A DNA stretch of 64,000 bases from Cinnamomum chago (taxonomy: Eukaryota > Streptophyta > Magnoliopsida > Laurales > Lauraceae), in contig CP142453.1 of assembly GCA_038049695.1 (NCBI GenBank), positions 132,978,001-133,042,000 on the forward strand, given 5' to 3'. The notes beneath the pieces were generated by a model that worked only from the letters and a program-made list of their open reading frames with translations, made no database searches and had not been told where the DNA came from. The position numbers and the translations under genes are program-made. Shown one piece after another: positions 26,511 through 37,328 of this stretch (position 1 is the first letter of the stretch; each line of letters opens with the position of its first letter).

Positions 26511-26991
26511 TAGTCATTCTCTTTCGTTAAAGGAGAGTCGTAGTCACCCCTCTCCCTAAACCCATCTTCACATGTGATAGCAACATCCATAATAGCACTC
26601 ATCCATACATTGGCATCGCGGTAGCCCTTATCCTCCAACGCTTTGAGGGTATCTTTGAAAGTAGATTTTAAATCCGTGTACAGTTCCAAACACACATCCA
26701 AGCAGTCCCTTTCATAACCATCGAACCGTCCTGATTCCATCAACCATTTTATGTGGGCCTCTGTTTTTTTTCACCAGGGCCATGGTCAGTTGCATTGAGA
26801 TGGTCCCAAGTCCTTCAAGATCTGCAGTGTTGCTTCTGAGGTTGGATTGGAAGGCTATCATGTAAATAGTCGATGTTGCTGTTTACTGACGAGAATTTCT
26901 TGCATATGTCTTGGATGAGATCTGCCTCACAAGATGGGTTTTGAAGAAAGATGAGAGAACAAGAAAAGATGTAAAGCTTATTCATTTCCAT
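26511..26991 (-). pseudogene. Captured invertase/pectin methylesterase inhibitor-like gene, broken
   Basis: Read from the ATG at 26989-26991, the protein starts with a signal-peptide-like MNKLYIFSCSLIFLQ, then ADLIQDICKKFSSVNSN. The frame then shifts near 26850 to give RSNTADLEGLGTISMQLTMA, and shifts again near 26780 to give GYERDCLDVCLELYTDLKST, DANVWMSAIMDVAITCEDGF and SPLTKEND. This order and the conserved cysteines match the plant invertase/pectin methylesterase inhibitor family (PMEI domain), secreted four-helix proteins that block cell-wall invertase or pectin methylesterase. The last ~30 residues are missing, replaced by terminal-repeat sequence. Two frameshifts and the truncation make it a pseudogene carried by the surrounding element. 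Confidence 0.85.
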
Positions 26992-28340
26992 GGCTTGGTT
27001 GGTTTGCAATGTGTGAAAAATTGAAATATAAAGTGTTGGGTTTTTTTCATTTATTTGTATCTTGACGTGATTCCAAATAGGGTATATGTAAAAAGGATTT
27101 CTTGCAGTGTATTTGATAGAGAAAGTTTATAGTAACAGGATCTTTTTGAGGATTTTGCTGTGTTAGTTTTAATGTAATTGGAATCTGAACACCTTTACAA
27201 AATGAGCCACGTCACTCTTCATTAAAGTGGATGTTGAGAAGCAGTGAAGAGTTTTTAAGATCACTGCCTTGATTGGAAGCTTAAAAAGAACATTCAGATC
27301 ATTGCCTTGATTGAAAGCTTATAAAGAACATTCAGTCAGGCTGATCTTTCGGATAGATAGATGATTTACCAAACCTTCTTCTACATTGACAATTGTCATG
27401 CACTCAAACTATAGTTATGGTAACAAGGCGAACTTTTTCATTCCTTTAGACTGTTTAGCAAGACAGTTTTATGTAGCTTAATGCAATCTTATAACATCAA
27501 CCACTAGATGTTTCTACCAAAGGGAAAAAATTGCAGTCTTATAATATAGATTACCTGCTTGGACCTATTCAGGTGGCTAAATTGGGGGCTCCAGACTATG
27601 AGAAAAACTGTTCAAACTTGTCCAAGCCAGTCTACTTAGGAAAATTGGTCCGCTCAAAGCCGCTGAGGGGACTGTGTAGTGCCTCTATCAGTATTAGCTT
27701 GCTGAAATCGACCAGATTGCACAATATGCTTTTTGGTCATACACTCAATTAGAGGGCCCTCTTCCAGATGGCATAGCCATTTTCTCTTGCGCGTGTGCTT
27801 GATTGGCTTTACTGTTTTGTGTTGTGTGTGGGTTTGATTGCAAGTTTTCGCTTAAGCCAATACCTGTAACCTTTTCTTATGGCAAAACAAGGTAGGCAAA
27901 GTGCTAATTTCTTATAAAAATAACGATTAAAAAATAATCTTATAAAAATAGACTCAAGATCCGGTTCAACCAGTTTTATTGGAGAGTTGTGTATCTCGTG
28001 CTTTCTTGAGCTTAATGTCGGTGTTGAAAGCTACTGACTGGATGATTATATCATGGGTGTAGAACAATTGTAGTGTTCTATCTAATTAGAGGAGCATTTG
28101 AGATAGGTACTCGAGAACTTTAATGAATCAACCAGAAACGTAATCCTTTCTTATATATAGAATCCCACCATCAGATCTCCAAATCTTGATGGGATTTAAT
28201 TTTAACAAAAACATGCTGAGACATGGGGTGAATAAAGAACTTTCTTCTCATAATACAATTAAAATTGGAAATGGAAAGAAGAGCAGGGGAGCCAGCAACA
28301 GTGAAGACCCATTCCTGAATCTGCTTGGCAAGGACCGGGA
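26992..28340. other. Interior of the Pack-MULE-like element upstream of the captured inhibitor; no gene seen
   Basis: This is probably the 5' flank of the captured gene plus unidentified filler. A near-repeat of ~37 bp (CATTCAGATCATTGCCTTGATT-like) occurs around 27255-27335. The open frame 27531-27752 has no family features I recognise. Confidence 0.4.
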
Positions 28341-28713
28341 GAAAAAACATTTGGGAGAGAACCAATCCTTAGCGGAGCGCATCCATCGTCTCTTGTGGCT
28401 GGGCTGGGTGCAGACCACTCGCAATGGAGAAGGGGATGATGGGCGACGTAGTGAGAGGGAGAGAGCAGATCGAGAGAGGGAAGAGAAGACGAAAAGGGCG
28501 AAGGAGGGGGAAGATGGGTGGCGCACTATGAACAGAAGGAGAGGATGAGGGATGGGAAGGCAGAGGATAGCTCGATCCAAGCCTTTTCTGATTGATTAGG
28601 TTAGAGAGAGAGAGAGGGAAAGGGAGAAATACCCTAACGTCTTACTTGTGCCACACGTGCGAGTCGCACGCCTCAGCTGATTTCCTAAGCTGGTCTATAT
28701 ATATATATATATA

Positions 28714-29091
28714 GGGCCAGCTCTCCTAAGTTCAAGTTTATGATAAGGCAAGCTCAAGTGTATGGTGGGGCCCACTTGGGGACCCCCATAAGGATGGGGA
28801 TTGGGGGGGATTTCAAGGACTCCCTAGGATCCTCTTTTCTAAAAAAATTAGTCCCAACCCCGATTTCTATCATCTCCATATGGGCTCAAAAGTTTAATGG
28901 TCAATAGTCCATTCGGATTGATACATTGTCGATCCAACAGTCTAATAAATTTGGATTTGTCCGAAAGTTGGTGGATATGTGTAATTTAGGGGGGTCATGT
29001 GTTTGGTTCATTTGGATGGACCAAAGGTGGGCCCCACAAGAACGAGCTTACGAAAATTTTTCCTTAGCTTGAGCTTAGGAAAGCCTTGCTC
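28714..29091. mobile_element. MITE (~378 bp) between TA tracts
   Basis: The left end (CTCTCCTAAGTTCAAG, then GGTGGGGCCCAC) and the right end are imperfect inverted repeats; the right end reads, reversed, CTTTCCTAAGCTCAAGC then TTGTGGGGCCCACC. Both sides are TA repeats. It is non-coding, and its terminal CTCCTAAG motif is shared with neighbouring elements. Confidence 0.7.
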
Positions 29092-29103
29092 TATATATAT
29101 ATA

Positions 29104-29284
29104 GGATGAGGGAAGGCAGCGGATAGCTCGATCCAAACCTGGAGCCTGCTGCCTTCTCTGATCGATTAGGTTAGAGAGAAAAAGAGGAAAAGGGAGAAAT
29201 ACCCTAATGTCTCACTTGTGCCACACGTGCGAGTCGCATGCCTCAACTGATTGTTCTCCTAAGCTGCAGCTTAGGAGAGCCCTC

Positions 29285-29286
<2 letters not shown>
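29104..29286. mobile_element. Solitary arm of the Pack-MULE-like element
   Basis: This is a second copy of the right arm seen at 28550-28693. It shares GGATAGCTCGATCCAA, TTAGGTTAGAGAGA, GGGAGAAATACCCTAA and GCCACACGTGCGAGTCGCA. It stands alone between TA tracts and ends in a perfect 24-bp palindrome (29255-29278) centred on AGCTGCAGCT. Confidence 0.75.
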
Positions 29287-29335
<49 letters not shown>

Positions 29336-29361
29336 CCTCATATATATATATATATATATAT
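29287..29361. repeat. (TA)n microsatellite
   Basis: About 45 bp of TA, a short CCTCC interruption, then another ~20 bp of TA. It is one of several TA tracts between 26050 and 29361 that flank inserted elements. Confidence 0.95.
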
Positions 29362-29369
29362 GGAGAATA

Positions 29370-29435
29370 TTCATGTGCATCCATCCCCCACCATAGGGTG
29401 AGGGACACCTATGGTGAGGGATGGATGCACATGAA
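29370..29435. repeat. 28-bp-arm hairpin (small foldback)
   Basis: Arms 29370-29397 and 29408-29435 are reverse complements with a single mismatch and a 10-nt loop. Key bases are TTCATGTGCATCCATCC on the left and GGATGGATGCACATGAA on the right. It sits directly after a TA tract. Confidence 0.85.
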
Positions 29436-29446
29436 CGTTATATAGA

Positions 29447-32400
29447 GGGCAGCGCTACACAGTGTCTAGGCATTTTTCAAAGAGAAAATGCTCCTCCTAG
29501 TCGGGCCCACTGGAATGCATGATGATCATAGAAGTATTTTGGATGGAAAGATCCATATGAGGCCGACCTATATGCAAAATCTTGAGTCCGTAAGATTATC
29601 CTAACATTTCGATCCATGACCCTAAGATTTAAAGGTTTAGAGGCATCATTTTATCATGATTTCAATCTAGCGGTGAGGAAAAGTTGGACTATAGTTGGAA
29701 TACATAGGTATAGTGTCAAACTTGAACTAGTGACTATTCATGTGGGGGTAGTGTGTGTGAAAAGACTAGATCGACGTGAAAGTCCAGGATCCGAACTCTA
29801 AGGGGGGGGTGAATAGGGTGAGCTTCAAATTAGTGACCAATTATGACCAAATTTAACTTATTTAAATTAAATTAGCCACTAGTGATGATTATCAAACTAA
29901 ATGCGGAATTTGACAAAAACAATCAATACAAAGCATACACCATCACACAATGATTTATAGTGGTACGGCCTCAATGCCTACATCCACTACCGGCTTGTGA
30001 TCCAACACCCCGTCGGATTTCCACTATCTAAGCTTTTCAATAGGCTAAGCAATAACATTTACAATATGCTTTCCAAGGCTAAGCAATAACCTCTTACACT
30101 ATGCTTTTCTTAGGCAAAGCAATAACCTCTACAACCAAACGGTTGGTTATCTCTCTAAATAGTGTCTAGAATACACTTGATGGAGATACAATTTTAGCTC
30201 AATACAATGCCTCTTAATTAGGCGGATATGAAAGTGAGAATCTAATTCACACACACTCACTATGAATCCAAAGATGAATGCACAATGTGTATGTATAGTG
30301 TCCTCAATCAATTTGAAAATAAAAGCTCATAAATATATGCCAAAGGCTTTTAAAAGTTTTAGCTCATAAAAACATTTATGATTGAGGAAAGAATGCTAAT
30401 CACATGTTAAAAATAACTTGTAAAAGATATACCTATGTATTCCAAACAAGTTGTGAAATTCTAAGAACAAAACATGTGATGCATAAGGATTTCAATCAAA
30501 TTAACAATGTAGCTCAATATATGTATGTTAAAAGCATTTGAAAGTGTAAAACACAAAAATAGATTTGATTGAAGTTAGGGGACAAATCATATGTAATCAA
30601 AAATTCAACTTGAAAATGATATAACTATCAATGCTAAACAAGTTGTGAAACTTTTAAAACAAAAGTACATATGATTTGTGAGGTTGTTGAATCCAAAACA
30701 TAAGATAGATTTAAAAGTGGTTTTCTTATGATGAAAAACAACAACTAAATATTCAACTAAGTATAGGAATCATGTTACATATAATTTCAAAGATGTTTTC
30801 ATTAACATGATTTACTTAGATATACCAATTTGAGTACTACTTAGTTTGAATCAAGGTGATGCATCCAAAATAATAAATCAATTCAAAACATATACATGTT
30901 AAGGACACAACAAATCATAGTTTATCATGCTAGAAAAGATTTACTGATAATTAAATAAAAGCATGAAAACATATGATTAAGAAAAGTAAAGCTTACTTAG
31001 TTATTTAACTCAATGGAACCAATCTTTAGCTTTCCAAATGACCCATATCATCCCTTATCTCATTCCCCTTTGATTGGCCTCAAAACATCTCAAGGAGGGC
31101 CTCTTATTCCTCTAATTTTTCATAGGAATGACCTTGTTTTTATACTCAAAAAATGAGTTTCTGCGAGTCCCCGATCGACCTACACCTTTCCTCGGTCAAC
31201 CTGGGCTTAACGATAATAAATCTGACCGTTTGAAAAAAAAAAAACTCCAACGGCTCTTTCCCGGTCGACCTGCAGTGTGCTCGGTCGACCGGGTCCATGG
31301 GCTCAGTTGACCGAGCACACCGCAGGTCAACCGGGGCCCAGGGACTAGTTGTCTTTTTTTATAAATAAAAAAAAATTGTTTCAAACAGAAAACTTAAATC
31401 AGAAACCATTCGTCTTCTTCAAGCGGTCTGCTGCCTCTTTTTCGGCCACGGAGCATCGATCCTCTCTCTTTTCTTCTTTCTCTTCTCCGATCAGGGCCTG
31501 TGCAACAACAGAGGACCCAAGCCCCTTTTCTTCTTTGATTCTCTCTCCAGAACCACACCGAAACAGCCTCTTTCCTTCTCCGATCGCAGGTGGCCCACCT
31601 TCAACTCGCTAAACGATCTCCAACTACAGCCAACCTCATCAGAGAAGAAGCCATCATTTTGCTGCAGTGATTTTGTGCCATCACCGGAGTAGGGGGAAAG
31701 GGAATAGGTGGGCCACGACTGTTGTTGCAACTATTCCTTGATCTCTGGTGGGCCACACGAGTTGCACTGTGAAGAGTGATATGGTCTGTGGGCATCGTCG
31801 CTCTGATTGGAGAGTATCCAAACTCGGTTTGGAGTTTCGTTTGTCGTTGAAGAACAACTTGCAGTTAGATCTGGTTTTGTGTTGGGGATTGTGGATTTGG
31901 AGTTCCCAGAAGTTTTGATCGGAGAAAGGGAAGAACAGAGTTTTAAAGAAACACAGAACTGATTGTTTTGCCCAGAGTTGAACGCCGGAGTTCCTCGCCA
32001 GAAACGCAGATCGGAGTTAGGATTCCGGTTGACCATCTATTTTGGTATGAAGACGTTCTTATTGATGAGAAACCCCCTAACAGAAATCTTTATTTTAAAT
32101 AAAACCAGATGGATAATGAAAGGGGTAAATGGTGGGTGAGTAGACGCTGACGTGGATTAGTTGTACACGTGGCATGTAGAGATTGGTCTAAACAAGGATC
32201 CCCTGTTGAGTCCATCTTCACATGTGAATTTGAGTCCATCCAACGGTTCACATCTCTTCCACTGTTTCTCACAAATCTTCAAAAATTCATGATGAGTCAA
32301 GTGAGAAATTCATCCCACTAGCCATTATTAGTCTTCTAAAGAGGATCAATGGGTCGGATCGGAAAAAAGAGGCCCATAGAAATTTAAAAATAAATAAAAA

Positions 32401-32967
32401 TAGATCAAGCGGTTTGAAGTTTTCTCAAAATTTCTCACAACTAATGCTTGATCAACGACTTAAACTTTTGTCATAAGTCATTTTGGCCCTTCTGAAGAGG
32501 TCTAACTGTTCAGATCCAAATCTGGGGGCCCACAAGACTCAATGATTTGAAAAACAAAGACTGCCTGGTACAACTAGTGAAATGCATCGTAACAATACTG
32601 TATGCATCCTACGGTTTTTCTTAAGTTTCTAAAGATCCAGAACTGATCATGATCTAAAACTCCACATCATAGCCGTGTTTGGCCTTTTAAAGAGGATTAA
32701 CGGTTTGATTAAGAAAATGGGTCCCAAAGAAGTTTACAAGTATAGACCTAATGGTCTAAAGTTTTTCTTCAATTTTTCACAGTCTATGACGATCCAATGG
32801 CTGAAATTTGATACAAGAGCCATTTTTGACCATTTAAGCATGATTGGTGGTTCAAATCATGATTTAGGCACCAACATAGATCATAAAATGAAAAAAACCT
32901 GGTGAATTGCATTTTAACATGTCTTCGCTGAAGCAGCGCCTTCTGTGGTTCCGTTTCACACCTAAGG
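29447..32967. other. Repeat-derived intergenic DNA; no gene recognised
   Basis: A G-run followed by TGAATAGGGTGAGC at ~29800 begins an AT-rich block (29800-31020) with local imperfect repeats such as AGGCTAAGCAATAAC (three copies, 30040-30130). A palindrome-rich GGTCGACC cluster follows at 31165-31340. Pyrimidine-rich DNA fills 31430-31640. From ~32230 to 32900 there are three to four degenerate copies of a ~160-200-bp unit marked by CTAAAGAGGATCAATGG (32336), CTGAAGAGGTCTAACTG (32493) and TTAAAGAGGATTAACGG (32688). No coding region could be supported. Confidence 0.5.
31259..31334. repeat. GGTCGACC-type inverted repeat
   Basis: CCGGTCGACCTGCAGTGTGC on the left is mirrored by GCACACCGCAGGTCAACCGG on the right, with further GGTCGACC and GTTGACC copies between. 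It can form a long imperfect hairpin. Confidence 0.75.
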
Positions 32968-33412
32968 GTCTGTTTGAATAGGGTAATAATAGAATAAAGT
33001 TAAGTTAAATGAGGCCCAACGGTAGAAAATCTCAACTCAACATTGTTTGGATCGGCCCAAGCCCGACAGATGAAGTAGACTGGTCGGCCCACGTGGAGAT
33101 GATTTCACTTCAACCCTAGTTACTTCGGTTTCCATGAGTAAAATCTATTCTACTCCTCTCCTCTCCTCTCCTCTGGCTAAGAGTTGATTCTACTCCTTCG
33201 ACTGGAATCGATTCTACCTCGCAGCGGACAGACACTTCCTCTTATCAAGTAATCTCCCTCTCTCTCCCTCCCTCCCCCTCTCTCTTGCGATAATGGGTTA
33301 CGATTTTTGGTTTCTTGACAAGGTTTGCTAGATTGGATTAGGGCTTACAATTTTGTTGCATGCTTCCGTTCCACTGAAAGTTTGGATAATGGTTTTTCAA
33401 AATCTAGGTCTG

Positions 33413-33660
33413 CCAAATGTTCGATTCTGATGGAACATTGAATCATCTGGGCTACTAGGTTTTTGTTTTGGGCTTTTGGGTTTTTGTTTTTATTGGCTTT
33501 CTTGTTTGTGGATTTTTATTTGGGGTTGCTTAGATTCTTAAATAGTAGAGTTATGATTTGGGGTTTTGAGTTTTTGATTTTATGGACTTTCTTGTTTGTG
33601 GATTTTATTTGGGGTTAGATTTTTGAATTGTACATTTCTGAATTGGAGTTTTGGGTTTTT
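33413..33660. repeat. Direct repeat copy A (copy B at ~41027-41175)
   Basis: Both copies contain GGAACATTGAATCATCT, GGCTACTAGGTTTTT, TTATTGGCTTTCTTGTTTGT and GAATTGTACATTTCTGA. Copy A is longer because TTTCTTGTTTGTGGATTT recurs within it. They lie ~7.6 kb apart in the same orientation, with the two solo LTRs and a hAT element between them. Confidence 0.8.
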
Positions 33661-33824
33661 ATCATGCTATGTACTCACACCTGCTAGTTACATAGATTTG
33701 GTTAACATCTGTTTTTGGATGTTTCGGCTGATTGGAATCACATTAGGTATATAATTTGTGGGTTAATAAAATGAAAAACATTATGATGAAAAAAGGAAAA
33801 GGAATAAATCACGATCCCAGTTCC

Positions 33825-36800
33825 TGTGAGGCCCCATCCTTTGTGGGCCCTCTAATTTATATTTTGAATGCTAATTATTGCTAATTACTAGCTAATTATG
33901 CTAATTAGGGGTTAATCAGGGTTATTAGATAGATTTTCCTAAGTTGTAGTTAGACTAGCTTAGTTGAGTTAGTAATTTGGTTAGTAGGGTGTTTTGGAAA
34001 ATTCTAGGGTTAACTAGTGTAGGGAGGCCCTTACTAGGGTTTTTATTAAACTATAGGGGGTTATTGCAAAAGCACCTTTTTTCTAGAACCTTCCAGCCCA
34101 AAGACCCTAATGCCCCTAGCCCTAGCCCTAACCCTAATCCTATGCAATCCTAAAGGCTATTCCAGTCATTAGCCACTCCCCCAAAGTCTATAAATTAGCA
34201 CAAATCCCAATGAAACCCTACTACTATTTCCTTCCCCATTTTCTCTCTTTCTCCTCTCTCATTTCTCCATCCAAGCTACTGTTGTGCTGGAGGATTTTCG
34301 CTAGAAGCTGCAACCATTATCTTCTTCTCCTTCTTCATTGGGTTGGGATCTCTCTTCTATTTCTCTTTCTCTACAACCTTCTCTCCCAAGCAAAAGGCAA
34401 GTGCACCTTACTCTTAACTTAGAATGTATGTCATACTTCTTGATTTCTGTGATTTTAGTTCATGTATGTTATTAATCAAGTTCTAGAAATTACCTGGAGC
34501 TTAGTTGTTTTGTTAGATGGATTGGACATTGATGGATGGGGGTTACACCTCCCATTTGGAAGATCAATGGGTCTAAATGATGTTGGTTAATGGGCATTGA
34601 AGTGAAATTATGTTTTGTGATGATTTGGTGAAGTTTGGGAAGGATTGTAAGTGGTTTGGAGGAAAAACGAGCAAAAATGGAAAACCTGCTGAAACTGGAT
34701 TTTTCCCAGTTTTCGTGCATCAGGTTGAACTGGGTGTCCTCTTGCAGTGTACCCGGTCGACCGGGCCCGAACACTAGAAATTGGAAAAACAGGCTCCCAG
34801 CTAAATTCTGTAGGCACTGACTTTTCAGTGTACCCGGTCGACCGGCCTGTAGCACACTGCATTTCTGGGAAATTCACTCCCAGTTGGGAATTTTCTGCAT
34901 ATTGAGTTTTCCAGTTAGCCACACTGTATTTTTTGGGAAAAACTGGCCTTCAGTTAATTTTCCCAGCAGAGATTCATTTCAGTTAGCCAGGTTAACCTGG
35001 CCCTGCCCAGGTCGACCCGATACACACTGTTTTGCAGGAATTGACTGAAAGTTGGTTCTTCACTTGAAATTCAGACACTTTACGTTCAGGTCGACCTAGT
35101 GCTTAGGATTTTCAGTAGAAAATGTCTGAAAGCTGAGACATCAATCTTTCTAGGGTTTTTGGTGTATGCGGTCAATCACCCAGGCCAGGAGGTTGACCGG
35201 ACACGCTGGGAACCCTTAGAAACGAAATAAGTCTTCCAGGAGGCCTAACCTAGATTATCCAGTGCACTCGGTTGACCCACCAGGCCAGGAGGTCAACCGA
35301 GCACACTACACATCAGGTCCACCTGGGGGTCAATCCCTCAGTGTGCCAGGTCGACCCAGCCTGTGCCAGGTCGACCCAACACACTGGGAAACCCTGATTT
35401 TTCAGTTTTCAACATTTAGGAATTGTGATCAGTTGTGGGGCCCATTGACCATCCAAATGGACATTTATCAATGTTCTAAGCCCGAGTCAACGATGTGGGT
35501 CAACCTTGACTCGCGGGGACCACTGATTAGGGTTTTGGTTGTTTAATCTAAGATGATTTGACCTCTAAGAGTTGTCAGTGATGCCCGTAACCTCATAAGC
35601 TCCAATCACAGTATCATATGACATCAGTGAATTTGTTTAGAGATCAAATTACCGGAGATGGACCTGAACCTGAACGTGGTCCATTACCTAGGATTGGACT
35701 GTTGTTATTCCCCGTTGATTCTCTTATTGAAGTTCATACTTCACTTCTATTATTTACTGTCACTCTTATATCCTTAGTATAGCTGTTATCTGTTAATTAA
35801 ATATAAATGGAGGACCTGAACCTAGGATATCTTAGAGGTGACCCGTTAGTATGATTGGAGAACACTGACCCGTGTCTGTGGCTAGGCGGGCCCTTATTGG
35901 GCCTAAGTGTGGAGATGTGTACCTTTAGTTGGAAGAGGTAGTTTATATTGGGATTTTAAGTCATGATGGATTAGGAGGAACTGTTTATCAGTATAAATGG
36001 ATATTTTGCCTCGTTTGGACCGTTTTAGACCAGGCCATGTGCTGATGGGCCTTGGTGTGGATCCAACGAGTGGGCTTGGGCTTGAATTACAATCCATGGG
36101 TTAATTGATATATATGAACCTCTTAGAGACTTGGTTAGGACCTTGTTCATGCAAGGTAAAACCTAGACAGACACAGACCCTTAGAGTTATTCTTGAGTCG
36201 GCATAGACATTCACTCGGTTGATTTAAGCTCAGCCTGTGGACTGATCATCCCTGGTAGGAGCTATTATGAGTGTTGAGAAGCTATCATGATGAGCTGCGT
36301 GGTTAAGACGGACGGTGCGATACCGTGTCCGGTCTTGAGTGATGAGTATGATGAGATGATGAGTGATTTGCGAGATTAGTAATTCCCAGCACTGGTGAGA
36401 TTTCCCCGCCGCAACTGTGTTCAGTATGGGAGGGTCGCGGCATAATATCCCGCGGTATTCTAGCTCGTTTGAATGTGCCATTTCGTAGTAGATCAGATGT
36501 TTTATATTATCTTGATTCCTTATGATTATACTGCTCAACTGTCTAGTTTATTTCCTTGTTACTCTTTAATTTATTTACCTGTCTCTATTCATTTGATATA
36601 TATATCCTATGTTATTAGTATGCTGTGACTTGCCAGATCTTTTAGATCTGACCCATCTTTGGTGCTTAGGCCTTGACCCAGAGATCCCAGAGGATGCGCT
36701 TGCGCTAGTAGAGGCGCCAATTGTCGGAGATTACGGATGGGGCCCGGCCGACCCGGATGTCGAGCCGGAGGGCGGAGATGAGTTACCTGGGTTTTGAGAG

Positions 36801-37126
36801 TCTTATCTTATTTTGGGTTTGAGAGAATTTTGTAGGTGAGCCGGGTAGCTAACAAAGATGTATTAACTTTTGATTAACAACTGATACTTTTACTAGACTA
36901 CTGTTCCGCTCTTACTTAATATATATCGATACCTATTGCTTCCGCTTACTTCTTATGCTTCCGCAATTTAACTGTTATTACTATATGGTTCAAAAAGTTT
37001 TAAATTGGATCTCACTGCGTCCACTGCGAGCCTACGATCTTGGAAGTTCTCGGATTTTCCGGGAAGTAGTGCGCCAACTTCGGGTATTCGAATGACTTTA
37101 TCGGTATCCGGAATTGGGGCGTTACA
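33825..37126 (+). mobile_element. Solo LTR (3.3 kb, probable Ty3/gypsy Tekay/Del-like)
   Basis: It begins TGTGAGGCCCC and ends GGGGCGTTACA, flanked by the 5-bp duplication GTTCC at 33820-33824 and 37127-37131. TG...CA ends with a 5-bp duplication are the mark of an LTR retrotransposon. There are no gag-pol reading frames, primer-binding site or second LTR inside 3302 bp, so it is read as a solo LTR left by recombination. The unusual length and GGGGCGTTACA end are reminiscent of Tekay/Del chromovirus LTRs; this is inference. A GGTCGACC-rich cluster lies at 34745-35385. Confidence 0.85.
34745..35385. repeat. GGTCGACC motif cluster inside the solo LTR
   Basis: Variants of (C)CCGGTCGACCGG or AGGTCGACCC recur at ~34750, 34830, 35010, 35090, 35270-35300 and 35347-35380, commonly next to CAGTGTGC- or ACACTG-type words. 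The same vocabulary appears at 31165-31340 outside this LTR. Confidence 0.75.
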
Positions 37127-37328
37127 GTTCCAGCCCAACAAAGTTTCAAATTTCTTTTCTGCAAAACATGTTAAACAATAACCACTAATTCTGTTCAAAC
37201 CTACTTATGGTTTGGGGTGTACTCAAATGCACTTTTAGATAATAGTCTTATGAAAAACATGTCTCATAAAATGGAAATTTAATACTGAGGAAATATGATT
37301 CCATGTACTTGCTGTTAGGTTGCACTTC

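Larger units (their letters stand above)
26086..28693. mobile_element. Pack-MULE-like element with ~350-bp terminal inverted repeats, in a TA tract
   Basis: The left arm (~26086-26440) and right arm (~28340-28693) are inverted copies. They share TCAGCTGAGG, GCGACTCGCA, GGCACAAGT, TTAGGGTATTTCTCC, TTGGATCGAGCTATC and the inner GATTGGTTCTC. Both outer ends touch TA/GA microsatellite, so a target duplication cannot be read. The interior (26441-28340) holds a broken invertase inhibitor copy on the minus strand and its upstream DNA; no transposase is seen. Long arms plus a captured gene resemble Pack-MULEs, but the superfamily is inferred, not proven. The inner edge of the left arm carries a ~51-bp direct duplication (26411-26512). 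Confidence 0.75.

Noticed and set aside
29207..29401. Open frame with a long Ile-Tyr repeat
   Set aside because: It is a translation of the TA microsatellite.
34490..34922. Open frames of 104-121 codons inside the first solo LTR
   Set aside because: They lie within an LTR with motif repeats and have no gag-pol or other protein features.
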